Shown here: positions 34,822 to 44,016 of the stretch, one piece after another
Layout of the letters: each line of letters begins with the position of its first letter
Numbering within the stretch: position 1 is the first letter of the stretch
Origin: Natronomonas salinimetallica
Lineage (GTDB): Archaea; Halobacteriota; Halobacteria; Halobacteriales; Haloarculaceae
Assembly (NCBI RefSeq): GCF_013839515.1
Contig: NZ_JACDNQ010000001.1
Span: 82,681 to 146,680, forward strand
Direction of reading: 5' to 3'
Length of the DNA: 64,000 nucleotides
Program-made: the position numbers and the translations under genes
The notes under the pieces: generated by a model
What the model was told of the DNA's origin: nothing
What the model saw: only the letters and a program-made list of their open reading frames with translations
Databases searched by the model: none

Positions 34822-35403
34822 TCAAAACTCGCCCAGCCGCGATTGGTCGCCGCCGCCATCGACCAACTCGACGGCGGATTCGAGCGCCGAGGCGAACGTC
34901 TCCCGCTGGCTCGGGTCGTACAGCGTCGCGGCGGGATGGACACAGACGAGCACGCGACGCGTCGCGCCGGCGATCCGGACGTCATGGACCGACCCGGCCT
35001 CGGCGGTCACCGGGACCGACCGACCGAGCAGGTGTTCGGAGGGCACCTTCCCGAGCGTGACGATCACGTCGGGGTCGACCGCGTCGATCTCGCCTTCGAG
35101 ATGCGGTCGGCAGTTCGTCAGTTCCTCGGCCGTCGGATCCCGGTTGTCCGGCGGCCGACATCGCGCGCAGTTCGTGATCCGGACGTCCCCTCGGGCGAGC
35201 CCCAGATCCCGGAGTGCGCCGTCGAGGACCTCGCCGGACCGACCGACGAACGGCTCCCCGGTGTCGTCCTCCCGCTCGCCGGGGGCTTCGCCGACGAAAC
35301 ACAGCGCCGCGTCCGTCGGCCCGACGCCGTTGACGATACGGCTCCGGGAGGCACATAGCTTCTCACACCGCCTACAGTCCGAGACATCGATCTCGTCGGT
35401 CAC
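34822..35403 (-). CDS. Uracil-DNA glycosylase, family 4 (iron-sulphur)
   Basis: Removes uracil from DNA. It has 193 residues from a GTG at 35403. Motif GEAPGEREDDTGEPFVGRSG (residues 39-58) and CVHPAATLY late in the chain are the active-site loops. C10, C13, C82 and C98 match the spacing of 4Fe-4S ligands in thermostable family-4 enzymes. The upstream frame is open for hundreds of codons but is a shadow of neighbouring GC-rich DNA; similarity begins near the chosen start. Confidence 0.88.
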   Translation of the reverse strand: MTDEIDVSDCRRCEKLCASRSRIVNGVGPTDAALCFVGEAPGEREDDTGEPFVGRSGEVLDGALRDLGLARGDVRITNCARCRPPDNRDPTAEELTNCRPHLEGEIDAVDPDVIVTLGKVPSEHLLGRSVPVTAEAGSVHDVRIAGATRRVLVCVHPAATLYDPSQRETFASALESAVELVDGGGDQSRLGEF

Positions 35404-35549
35404 GTCCGTCCGATGGACGTGCCGGGAGTTAACGCCGACGATAACCGGAGCCCCACGCCGCGTCCCACCGCCGGACAGCGGCATCGATACGGCCAACCCG
35501 GAACGGCTCCCCGTCGAGCGTGGCCGTCGTTCCGCCCGACGGGATAGGG

Positions 35550-36131
35550 CTATCCGTCGGTCAAGATACCGTCCCGGCGGGCGGCATCGATCCGACTCGC
35601 GAGCGTGCCTGCGACCCGCAGCGGCTCCGGACGGCGTTCGTGGGTGTATGCCCCGAGGACGGCGTCCGCCTCGGCCGGTTCGAGGCCGATGCTCCTGACG
35701 AAGAGGGGCCGTCCGTCGACTTCGACCCGCCGCCGATCGGGGAGCGACCGATACGTGTCCAGCCTCGCCACCCGCGCCTCGCCGTCGAAGGCCGCCTCGA
35801 TACCGGCTTCGAGCCCGTCGCTGTCCTCGAAGGAGACGGAGAGGACGGGACGGTCGGTCGCGGCCGCGAGCGCTTCGAGGTCGACGAGGTTGTACCACGC
35901 GAGGGCGACTCCCGCCACCATGAGATACCGGACGTCGGGCCGCTCGAGACGGTTCCAGATATCGAGCACGCCGTCGGTCGCGTCCCGACCGCCGACCGCA
36001 CAGCGCGACATTTCGGCGTCGTCGACAGCGCGGTCCACGCGGACGACCGCCCCACAGAGCGTGCTCGTCGTTCCGTCGGCTCGACCCCGGTAGGACTCGG
36101 CGATCCCGAGCGCTCGCTGCCCGGATTTCAC
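35550..36131 (-). CDS. DUF99 (endonuclease dU-like) protein
   Basis: A 193-residue DUF99/UPF0215 protein. It has GIAESYRGRADGTTSTLCGAVVRVD at the N-terminus (usually GVDDGPF-like in other members), RYLMVAGVALAWYNLVDLE and ETYRSLP-like LDTYRSLP. The family is structurally related to endonuclease V and is often annotated endonuclease dU; activity is unproven. The GTG at 36131 overlaps the DUF5786 stop (GTGA). Proximity to a uracil-DNA glycosylase hints at DNA repair. Confidence 0.85.
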   Translation of the reverse strand: MKSGQRALGIAESYRGRADGTTSTLCGAVVRVDRAVDDAEMSRCAVGGRDATDGVLDIWNRLERPDVRYLMVAGVALAWYNLVDLEALAAATDRPVLSVSFEDSDGLEAGIEAAFDGEARVARLDTYRSLPDRRRVEVDGRPLFVRSIGLEPAEADAVLGAYTHERRPEPLRVAGTLASRIDAARRDGILTDG

Positions 36132-36313
36132 CGGTCTCGAAACTCCTGATACGCTTCCAGAAGGTCCTCGCCCGAGGCGTCGTCGTACTCGAAGTGGATC
36201 TCGCCCTCGTGGGCCGTCCCCGTTCGCGTCCCATCCTCGTGGCGTCCGTCACGTTCGTCGATGTCGATCCCGTGGTTCTCCTGTTCGGATTCGTCGTAGC
36301 TCCCGAACCCCAT
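36128..36313 (-). CDS. DUF5786 family small protein
   Basis: A 61-residue haloarchaeal acidic protein starting MGFGSYDESEQENHG and ending with an amphipathic FEYDDASGEDLLEAYQEFRDR. It matches the small DUF5786 family of unknown function. The ATG at 36313 is chosen because the conserved start MGFGSYDESEQ lies there; an upstream in-frame ATG adds nine hydrophobic residues. It overlaps the DUF99 gene by four bases, suggesting co-translation. Confidence 0.8.
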   Translation of the reverse strand: MGFGSYDESEQENHGIDIDERDGRHEDGTRTGTAHEGEIHFEYDDASGEDLLEAYQEFRDR

Positions 36314-36481
36314 GACAACTGGTAACAGCGACAGGAACATAAATCATACGACGGCGATGACGACACGGACGACGATGACGGCGACGGTGGGAGCGACCCG
36401 TCCGATATCACGGGCCGAATCGGCCAGTACCGTTATCAACGGGTTCGCCGTACACCGAATCGATGTGTCAGGTGGTGTCGC

Positions 36482-38869
36482 ATGGCTACCGGTGACCGCG
36501 AGCCATCGGCGATCGTACTCTACGTCGGCCACGGCACCGTAACCGATCCCGACGGCCGGTTCCGTCTCGAGCGTGTCCCGCCCGGGTCCGTCGCGTCGCG
36601 CGCGGCGTCCGCGGACTGTATCGTCGTCGAGGAACCCGGCGGCGGAGTGAGGACGCTCGAACGGCTCCGCGAGACGTCGGTGCCGACCGTCCTCTACGAC
36701 CGAACGGCGGATCCGACCGTCGCCGCTCGGGCCACCCAACTCGGGGTCACGGAGTACGTCACCGACGGGATGGACGAACGGCCGATCGACCGTATCGCCG
36801 CCGTCGCCGGCGTGTCGGGCGAGCGGCCGGCGGACTGCCGAGCGGGGGCCGCGATGGAGTCGCTTCGGGAGGCCCTCGACGACCGGTCGGATCCCTTTAG
36901 CGACACCGTAGAAGCGATCCTGCAGGCCGGATGCGAACGGTTCGGGGCGTCGTTCGGAGCGCTCGCGGCGGTCGATGGCTCCTCGTACTCGGTCGTCACC
37001 GCGGCTGGCGGGGTAGATCTCGATCGAACGGTGCTTTCACGGACCTTCTGCCGCCGGACGGTCCGTCTGGAGGGTCCGTGTTGTCTTCCCGATACGGGGA
37101 ACGCGCTCGGAAACGAGGAAGTGACCGGTCCCTTCGACCGGCTCGGGAGCTACCTCGGGACGACCGTCCGGGCCGGAGGGGAACGATATGGGACGGTGTG
37201 GTTCGGTACCGAGACGCCGAGACAGCGGTTTTCCGGGTCCGAACGGGGGTTCTTAGAGCTGCTCGCCGGAGCGTTGGGCGGGGAGATCGAGGCCGACCGC
37301 CGCCGCCGGGCGCTCCGGGCGACGGCGGACGGACACGAGCGAGCGATCGGTTCGCTCGCCGCCGCCGGTCGGTCGTTCCGGGCGGCGGAGACGGCCACCG
37401 AAATCGCCGAAACCGCCGCCGAAACCGCCGCCGAAATCGCCGACGTCGAGATCAGCGCGGTCAGGCTCTTCGAGGACGGTACCCCGGTCGCGAGGGCGGG
37501 CAGCCCCGAGGACAGCCGGACCGGCCCGACAGATCGGACATCGAGCCTGGAGCCCCGTCCGGGGGAGTTGATCATCGGGGACGGATCCGGAACCGGCGGC
37601 GTCGGGATGCGCTCGGCGACGGTGACACTCGGCGATCGGGGGCTCTTGTCTATCGGTGACGGGACCGGAACGATCACGGAGGCGGAGCGGAGCCGACTCT
37701 CGCTGTTGGCGATGCAGGTCGAATCGGCACTACGCCGGGTCGACCGGTCGGGTCCGCCCGACTCGGATATTCCGGAGGGGAAGGGCCGCCCGGAGGATAA
37801 GACGGCCCCCGATCGTACGTCCGGGGGCGATCACGACGCGGTCGGAAGCGACCGTGATCGGTTCCAGCACCTCTTCGATTCGCTTCCCGACGCCGCTGTC
37901 GACGTCGAGTTCCTCGGTGGCGAACCGATCGTTCGTCGGGTCAACGAGGCGTTCGAGGAGACGTTCGGCCACGAGGAATCGGCCATCAGGGACACGCCGC
38001 TCAACGACGCCATCGTCCCGGCGGACCGCGAGGCCGAAGCCGAGCGACTGGACCAAACCTCCATACAGCAGGGCCAAGACTCGGCCGAAGTCGAACGGCT
38101 GGCCGCCGACGACAGGCGGACGTTCCTGTTTCGGGGGTTCAGCTACTCCCACGAGGGGACAGAGCGCGGGTTCGGAATCTACACGGACATGACGGACCGC
38201 CTCGAACAGGAACGCCGACTTCGGGTCCTTCACCGTGTGTTGCGGCACAACCTCCGAAACGAGATGACCGCGATCATCGGATACGCGAACATCCTGAACG
38301 AGGAGGTCGCGGACGAGACGTGTCGCGAGTACGCCGAGCACATCTACGACCGGTCGATGGACGTCTCGAAACTCGGCGATCAGGTCCGACGCATCCAGCA
38401 GGCGCTCGACCTCGACCGCCAGCGGGTCGCACTCGACCCGGAGCCGCTCGTGAATACGCTCGTCGACCGGTTCGAAACGGATTATCCGGACGTAACGATC
38501 AGCGTCTCGAACGACGCGTCGGGTGAGGTCGTCGGCGACGAACTGCTGAAAGTCGCCGTCGAGAACCTGATCGAAAACGCCGTCCAACACCATCCGGGGG
38601 CGGCGACGGTACACATCGGACTGAGCGACGACGACGAGTGGCTCGACATCACGGTCGAGGACGACGGCCCCGGGATCCCCGAACGCGAGCGTGCCATCGT
38701 GAGCGGGGATCGAGAGATCACCCAACTGGATCACAGCGTCGGGCTCGGCCTGTGGCTCTCACGGTGGATCGTACGCGGCGTCGGCGGACGGCTCGTCTTC
38801 GGGGAACGCACGGACGGCGCGGCGGTGACGCTCCGGTTCCGCCGGGCGGACGGGCAGATCGGGGACTGA
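36482..38869 (+). CDS. GAF/PAS sensor histidine kinase
   Basis: A 795-residue soluble kinase. Domains: a degenerate receiver-like segment (~10-110), a GAF domain (~130-270), a second partial GAF (~290-420), an acidic linker, PAS (~458-575), the kinase helix with H589 (RVLRHNLRNEMTAIIGYANIL) and HATPase (DDGPGIPERE, GLGLWLSRWIVRG). The phospho-accepting aspartate of a true receiver is not obvious (IVVEEPGG where IVxDxxMP is expected). A short TAAETAAEIA repeat lies near residue 311. GC is high, unlike the three kinases at 13-19 kb. No response regulator is adjacent. Confidence 0.88.
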   Translation: MATGDREPSAIVLYVGHGTVTDPDGRFRLERVPPGSVASRAASADCIVVEEPGGGVRTLERLRETSVPTVLYDRTADPTVAARATQLGVTEYVTDGMDERPIDRIAAVAGVSGERPADCRAGAAMESLREALDDRSDPFSDTVEAILQAGCERFGASFGALAAVDGSSYSVVTAAGGVDLDRTVLSRTFCRRTVRLEGPCCLPDTGNALGNEEVTGPFDRLGSYLGTTVRAGGERYGTVWFGTETPRQRFSGSERGFLELLAGALGGEIEADRRRRALRATADGHERAIGSLAAAGRSFRAAETATEIAETAAETAAEIADVEISAVRLFEDGTPVARAGSPEDSRTGPTDRTSSLEPRPGELIIGDGSGTGGVGMRSATVTLGDRGLLSIGDGTGTITEAERSRLSLLAMQVESALRRVDRSGPPDSDIPEGKGRPEDKTAPDRTSGGDHDAVGSDRDRFQHLFDSLPDAAVDVEFLGGEPIVRRVNEAFEETFGHEESAIRDTPLNDAIVPADREAEAERLDQTSIQQGQDSAEVERLAADDRRTFLFRGFSYSHEGTERGFGIYTDMTDRLEQERRLRVLHRVLRHNLRNEMTAIIGYANILNEEVADETCREYAEHIYDRSMDVSKLGDQVRRIQQALDLDRQRVALDPEPLVNTLVDRFETDYPDVTISVSNDASGEVVGDELLKVAVENLIENAVQHHPGAATVHIGLSDDDEWLDITVEDDGPGIPERERAIVSGDREITQLDHSVGLGLWLSRWIVRGVGGRLVFGERTDGAAVTLRFRRADGQIGD

Positions 38870-39006
38870 TACGGACCGTTGTCGTCCGAGCGCGGCCACC
38901 GCCGAAACGGTGCGAGCGGTGACCGGTCCATCGGTACGGCGGTCCGTATCGTAGGCTCGGCCGGGGGCCGTTCCGGGCCGACGGTCCCGACGCCGCCGTC
39001 CGACGG

Positions 39007-39015
39007 TATAAATAT
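39007..39015 (+). promoter_or_regulatory. TATA box of the MBL hydrolase gene
   Basis: TATAAATAT is centred about 26 bases before the ATG at 39037, a near-consensus haloarchaeal promoter for a leaderless transcript. Confidence 0.8.
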
Positions 39016-39036
39016 CCGGGCAGCCGTGGAACACCC

Positions 39037-39648
39037 ATGGACGTAACCAACGTGACGGCGGACGCGGAGACGTTCACCTGCAACGCCTACCTCGTCGAGG
39101 GCGAGCGAACCGTCCTCGTCGACGCCGGGGCCTTCGAGGGTGTCGCCGACGTCATCGCCGACCGCACCGACACGGTCGACGCTGTCGTGGTGACACATCA
39201 ACACAGCGATCACATCGCACAGTTGGACACGGTGTTGGACGCCTTCGACGCGTCGCTGTACGCCTACACCGACCATCCACGGCGGTCGGGCGAACTCAAC
39301 GACGGCGACCAGGTGTTCGTGGGCGACGAGCCGTTCGACGTCGTCTACACGCCCGGACACGCCGACGACCACGTCGCGTTGGTCTCCGAGACGACGCTTT
39401 TCAGCGGCGACGTCGTCGTCCACGACGACGGGGCCTTCGACGACGGAAGCTTCGGACGGACCGATATGCCGGGGCAGTCCAGAGAGCGGCTCATAGAGAG
39501 CATCGAGGCGCTGTTGGATGCGATGGGTGGGGACGTCGAACACCTCTATGCCGGACACGGCGGGGCGTTCCACGGGGACGTCCGCGAAATCGTCGAAACC
39601 GCCCTGAGCCGGGCAAAAAATCGCGAGCCGAAGTATCCCGAGGACTGA
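39037..39648 (+). CDS. MBL-fold metallohydrolase
   Basis: A 203-residue metallo-beta-lactamase-fold protein with zinc motif HQHSDH (H54, H56, D58, H59), later histidine in TPGHADDHVALV, aspartate in LFSGDVVVHDDGAF and final histidine in LYAGHGGAFHG. The arrangement is glyoxalase II/persulfide-dioxygenase-like, but the true substrate is unknown. A near-consensus promoter makes it a single-gene unit. Confidence 0.88.
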   Translation: MDVTNVTADAETFTCNAYLVEGERTVLVDAGAFEGVADVIADRTDTVDAVVVTHQHSDHIAQLDTVLDAFDASLYAYTDHPRRSGELNDGDQVFVGDEPFDVVYTPGHADDHVALVSETTLFSGDVVVHDDGAFDDGSFGRTDMPGQSRERLIESIEALLDAMGGDVEHLYAGHGGAFHGDVREIVETALSRAKNREPKYPED

Positions 39649-39757
39649 TACCGAGTACGCTTGTCTCACAGCGCCACGCACGGTCAACGGGGGTGGCGCT
39701 CGGCGGGACACCGCGGGCGTACTCTGTATGATACGGACTGTCGTCGTCCGGGGGCGA

Positions 39758-40474
39758 TCACCCGACGACCGGAAGCGACGGGGGCGTCGGCGGCGCTCCC
39801 GGGAGCACCGCGAAGACGAAGACGAGATAATAGAGCGCCACGAGGAGCAAGACCCCGCCGGCGGCACGGTTGATAGGCCCCGAGTACCGCGCGAGCGTCG
39901 TCGTGAGTCGGCGGCCGAAGGACTCCGAAAGGAGCGCAAACGCCAAAAGCGGCGTCCCGATACCGAGGCCGAAAAGGACGAATCCGAGCAGGTTCCGCAG
40001 TGGCCCCTCGAACAGCACCGCCTGGCGGGCGAAAAAGAGCCCGATGAAGCCGGGGTTACAGGGAACGACGATCCCGCCGAAAAAGAAGCCGTAGCCGAAC
40101 GCCGAGACGTAGGGACGCTCCGTGTGCGGCGGCTCGACGGACGGAAGCCGGGAGAACCCGCCCGGGTCGACGACCAACACCGCGCCGACGACGGCGAGAA
40201 CGCCGAACGCCCACGGGCCGAACCGGCCGACGAACCCGCTCTCGATTCCGACCCCGAGGACGACGACGAAGACGTACCCGGCGACCGCCATGAAGCTGAT
40301 GACGCCCGCGACGACGAGGGTGCCGAGGACGGCGGGGGAGCGTCCCCGGCCGCTGTCATCGCCCGTGCTCGCGAGGTACGAAATGAACGCGGGATACAAC
40401 GGGAGGACGCAGACGGCCGTCAACGGCGTCACGACGCCGATCCAGAACATCTCCGCGAACGCCATCCAGCTCAT
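39758..40474 (-). CDS. ccdA: Cytochrome c biogenesis / thiol-disulfide transporter CcdA
   Basis: A 238-residue membrane protein that carries electrons across the membrane to extracytoplasmic thioredoxin-like proteins. It has about six hydrophobic helices, with the paired cysteines in TPLTAVCVLPLYPAF (near 21) and GGIVVPCNPGFIGLFFAR (near 145). The ATG at 40474 overlaps the stop of the thioredoxin-like lipoprotein gene by four bases, giving a donor-acceptor pair. The upstream frame extension is rejected as low complexity. Confidence 0.92.
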   Translation of the reverse strand: MSWMAFAEMFWIGVVTPLTAVCVLPLYPAFISYLASTGDDSGRGRSPAVLGTLVVAGVISFMAVAGYVFVVVLGVGIESGFVGRFGPWAFGVLAVVGAVLVVDPGGFSRLPSVEPPHTERPYVSAFGYGFFFGGIVVPCNPGFIGLFFARQAVLFEGPLRNLLGFVLFGLGIGTPLLAFALLSESFGRRLTTTLARYSGPINRAAGGVLLLVALYYLVFVFAVLPGAPPTPPSLPVVG

Positions 40475-41067
40475 TCGCAGGTGGTGTCGATGGCGGCCGC
40501 GATCGCCTCGGCGTCGGAGACCTTCTCGATTTCGTGGGCGGTACCGTCGGGACAAAGGAGGATGACCGGCGACTGGGGCGGCGAAACCGCCGTCGGGCCG
40601 AACTCCTCGACGAGCGCGTTGGCGACGCTGTTGGGCGCGACGGCGAACCGGCTGTGCTCGGCGTAGCCGTTCTCCTCGGCGTACCCGAGCACGTCGTCCC
40701 CGTTCTCGCCGTCGCCGATGTTCAACTGGACGACCGCCCGCTCGTGACCGTACTCGCGCTGGAGCGTGTCTATCCGCCTGTTTTGACTACCGCAGGTGCT
40801 ACACCAGACGGCGAAGGGGTGGACCAACACCGGCCCATCGAGCCCGGAGACGGTGAAGCGCTCGCCGGTGGTGACGTCGGTCAGCTCCGCCGTCCGCCAG
40901 GCGCTCGACCCGTTGGTGCCGTCCCCGCCGTCGCTGCCGTCCCCGTTGCCGCTGTCTCCGTCGCTGCCGTCGCCGCCGTCCGTTCCGTCTCCGGTACCCA
41001 GGCATCCCGATACGGCGACAGCGCCGCCGAGGGCGGCCAGAACGTTCCGGCGCGTCCGTCGATTCAT
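40471..41067 (-). CDS. Thioredoxin-like lipoprotein (TlpA/ResA type), partner of CcdA
   Basis: A 198-residue secreted thiol-redox protein. It has an N-terminal RR motif and hydrophobic stretch (MNRRTRRNVLAALGGAVAVS) with lipobox cysteine C22, suggesting Tat export and lipid anchoring. An Asp/Gly/Ser linker (residues 25-54) follows, then a thioredoxin fold with C89-S-T-C92 (AVWCSTCGSQNRRID). It likely receives electrons from CcdA, encoded directly after it. A 19-bp repeat array lies 74 bases upstream of its start. Confidence 0.88.
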   Translation of the reverse strand: MNRRTRRNVLAALGGAVAVSGCLGTGDGTDGGDGSDGDSGNGDGSDGGDGTNGSSAWRTAELTDVTTGERFTVSGLDGPVLVHPFAVWCSTCGSQNRRIDTLQREYGHERAVVQLNIGDGENGDDVLGYAEENGYAEHSRFAVAPNSVANALVEEFGPTAVSPPQSPVILLCPDGTAHEIEKVSDAEAIAAAIDTTCE

Positions 41068-41140
41068 CTCCCGGGAGATACACGGGGCGGTGACAAAATC
41101 CCCCTGTCGGTCGTGTGATCCCCGAGCACAACCCCGGTCC

Positions 41141-41254
41141 GGAGCCACGCTCGGAATCCGGAGCCACGTTCGGAATCCGGAGCCACGTTCGGAATCCGGA
41201 GCCACGTTCGGAATCCGGAGCCGCGTTCGGAATCCGGAGCCACGCTCGGAAGGT
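41141..41254. repeat. 19-bp tandem repeat array (six units)
   Basis: GGAGCCACGTTCGGAATCC starts at 41141, 41160, 41179, 41198, 41217 and 41236. Variants differ only at GTTC/GCTC and CACG/CGCG. It occupies the 338-base divergent gap (41068-41405) between the thioredoxin-like gene and the RND exporter, where both promoters should lie. No other feature is seen there. Confidence 0.9.
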
Positions 41255-41405
41255 CGGGGTGTCGCTTCCCGCCCCACGAACCACCTCGACCGAGCCGATA
41301 CGACCGCCGGGGCGGGCGTTTCGCGGCACACTGTGCCCGTCCCCGGCGTCCGACGTTCCGATTGGTTTTTGATGATGTGTCCCGAACGCTCATACGGTAG
41401 CGGAT

Positions 41406-43877
41406 TTGATCGAGTACCAGTGGCTAATCGACCGCATCGACGACGCCATCGTCGACCGGTCCAAGACGGTTATCGTCGTGTTCCTCCTCCTTACGGCCCT
41501 GTTCGCGGTCGGCCTCGGATCGATCACGACCGAAAGCGGCCAGGAGCCGTTCATCGAGGATCTGCCCTCCTTCCAGGCCGTCGAAGACGTCGATGCGGAT
41601 TTCAGTCCCGCGTTCTCCGAGGAGACGACGAGTACGACGCTCGTACAGGACTCGGGCAACGTGTTGTCGAAAGGTGCCTTGGTCGACGTATTGAGGACAC
41701 GCCAGCGGATCCTCAGCAGATCCCAGCTCCGCGCGCGGTCGGTCTCGACGCCGGCGGAGACCGTCGCCACTACGCTCGATCCGTCGGCGAGGACCCCCGA
41801 GGAACATCTCCGGGCGGTCGAACGGGCGACGCCGAGAGAAATCGATGCGGCCGTCCGGGAGGCCGCCGAAAATAACTCCGGGTTTAGCAACCAGTTGAGC
41901 GACGATTTCACCCCCCAATCGGCAGCGGCTTCGGCGAGTCGTAGCACCGTTACACACGTCGCCGGCCTCGGGGAGGGAACGTCCGGCGGACCGGGCGGCG
42001 GCTCGGAGTTCCCGCCGAACCGCGTCGAGCAAATCGACAGCATCGCCCACGAGGAACGCTCCAACATCTGGGTCCAAGCGACGGCACCGGATACCACCGG
42101 GACGACCACCGGCCTCGTGTTGCCCGCCTCCCTCGTGCTCATCATCGTCTTTCTGTCGGTCGCCTACCGCGACCCGGTCGACATCGGTATCGGGCTATTG
42201 GCGATCGTGATGACGCTGGTCTGGACGTTCGGATTCATCGGATTGGTCGGCATCCCGTTCGCCGTCCTGTTGGTCGCCGTTCCGCCGATTCTCATCGCCG
42301 TCGGCATCGACTTCGGTATCCACTCGATCAACCGGTATCGCGAAGAGCGGGTCCGTGGGTTCGGGATAACCGACGCTATGACCCGAACCACCGATCAGAT
42401 GACCGTCGCCTTCGCGATCGTCGCCGGTACGTCCGCGATCGGCTTCGTTTCCAATACCGCCAGCGCGTTCCCACCGACGCGGGATTTCGGCATCGTCTCT
42501 GCCTCCGGCATCGTCTTTACCTTCCTCATCTTCGGTGTTTTCGTCCCGGCGACGAAGATAACGATCGACCGGGCCCGCGAAGCGTACCCGATTTTGACGG
42601 TATCCAACACGCCGCTGGGGTCGGAGTCGTCGCCACTGGGACGGCTGCTGTCCGTGGGTGTCGTCGTCTCGAAGCGTGGGCCGCTGCTCTTTCTCGTCGT
42701 GGTTGCCATCGCCACCGCCGGTGGCGGAATGTATGCGACCGGCGTGGACACGGGCTTCAGTCCGGACGACTTCCAACCCGCCGAGGAAACGCCGGAGTAC
42801 CTCCAGTCCTTGCCGGAGCCGATCAGACCACCGGAGCGCTTCGAGTACGTCCGAATCAACAACTACATCGATCGGAACTTCCAGGAGGACGACCAGGTCT
42901 TGATGTACCTCGAGCGGCCGATGAACGAGGACAGCGCGCTCGAACAGATCCACCGGGCCGGCCGGACGCCGCCTCCGACGTTCCGAACCGACCGCCGACG
43001 TGCCGAGAGCCAAAGCATCGTGACGCTGATTCAATCACGCGCCGAGCGCGATCCCGAGTTCCGCGCGCTCGTCGAACGTAACGACCGAAACGACAACGGA
43101 ATCCCCGACCGGAACCTCCCGGAGATATACGACGCCCTCGGCGAACCGGCCGACAGCGACCTGAGCGGTTTTCTCGACGAAAACCGCCGGAGTGCGCTGG
43201 TGATCTATACGGTCGATGGCGACGCCGATGCCGAGGTCGTCACCGACGACGCCTACGCCGTCTCCGAGCAGTTCCGAACGACGGCCCAACCGACGGGGAG
43301 CGTCATCATCTTCGAGGAGGCGCTCTCGCTCGTGTTAGATTCGGTGATCGAGACTCTCGTCTTGACACTCGTCGGTGCCGCCGGGTTCCTCGTGTTCGCC
43401 TACTGGGTACTGGAGGGACGGCCCACTCTCGCCCTCGTCAACCTCGTCCCGATACTGGTCACCGTCGTCGCGGTGGTCGCCTCGATGCGGGCGCTCGGGA
43501 TCGCGTTCAACGCGATCAACGGGACGATCCTGGCCATCGCTATCGGCATCGGGATCGACTACGCGGTACACGTCGTCCACCGCTTTGTCGACGAGTACCA
43601 CGGCCGTACGCTCTACCCCGCACTCCAGCGGACCGTCGTCGGCACCGGGGGTGCGTTGACCGGCAGCATGCTGACGACCGTCTTCGGGATCGGCGTCCTC
43701 GTCCTCGCGCTCAACCCCGCCATCGGCGTCTTCGGGTCGCTCATCTCCCTGAGCGTACTGTATGCCTACCTCTCTTCGGTGTTCATACTCCCGTCGGTGA
43801 TCGTCGTCTGGGAGCGACTCGCCACCGGTGAGGAGACGTCGTTGCCGTTGGTCGACGCGCTGACCTCCTCTAGGTAA
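41406..43877 (+). CDS. RND superfamily exporter (MMPL type)
   Basis: An 823-residue membrane protein with the two-fold RND layout. TM1 is near residues 20-39, an extracytoplasmic loop extends to ~235, five helices run ~238-400, then TM7 (~422-440), a second loop, and a final block at ~640-800. Sequences such as IDFGIHSINRYREERVRGF and IGIDYAVHVVHRFVDEY mark the TM4/TM10 regions. It exports lipids or other hydrophobic compounds in relatives; substrate unknown. The only in-frame start available is TTG at 41406, since a TGA at 41373 closes the frame and no ATG or GTG lies between. Confidence 0.85.
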   Translation: MIEYQWLIDRIDDAIVDRSKTVIVVFLLLTALFAVGLGSITTESGQEPFIEDLPSFQAVEDVDADFSPAFSEETTSTTLVQDSGNVLSKGALVDVLRTRQRILSRSQLRARSVSTPAETVATTLDPSARTPEEHLRAVERATPREIDAAVREAAENNSGFSNQLSDDFTPQSAAASASRSTVTHVAGLGEGTSGGPGGGSEFPPNRVEQIDSIAHEERSNIWVQATAPDTTGTTTGLVLPASLVLIIVFLSVAYRDPVDIGIGLLAIVMTLVWTFGFIGLVGIPFAVLLVAVPPILIAVGIDFGIHSINRYREERVRGFGITDAMTRTTDQMTVAFAIVAGTSAIGFVSNTASAFPPTRDFGIVSASGIVFTFLIFGVFVPATKITIDRAREAYPILTVSNTPLGSESSPLGRLLSVGVVVSKRGPLLFLVVVAIATAGGGMYATGVDTGFSPDDFQPAEETPEYLQSLPEPIRPPERFEYVRINNYIDRNFQEDDQVLMYLERPMNEDSALEQIHRAGRTPPPTFRTDRRRAESQSIVTLIQSRAERDPEFRALVERNDRNDNGIPDRNLPEIYDALGEPADSDLSGFLDENRRSALVIYTVDGDADAEVVTDDAYAVSEQFRTTAQPTGSVIIFEEALSLVLDSVIETLVLTLVGAAGFLVFAYWVLEGRPTLALVNLVPILVTVVAVVASMRALGIAFNAINGTILAIAIGIGIDYAVHVVHRFVDEYHGRTLYPALQRTVVGTGGALTGSMLTTVFGIGVLVLALNPAIGVFGSLISLSVLYAYLSSVFILPSVIVVWERLATGEETSLPLVDALTSSR

Positions 43878-44016
43878 TACTGCCGGACGTACGTCTGTGA
43901 AGAACCTCGCCATCCGGCATGGCGACTATCGTCAGGAAGGTACAGCCAGCAGTGTCAGCCGGTCACCGCTCCGTCATCTATTTGTGATTTCCACGGACCA
44001 GTACGAAATATCCTAC

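Noticed and set aside
34390..34825. Two minus-strand frames across the 27- and 29-bp repeats.
   Set aside because: Arg/Gly/Trp-rich repeats without a promoter or domain; composition is unlike the acidic proteins of the window.
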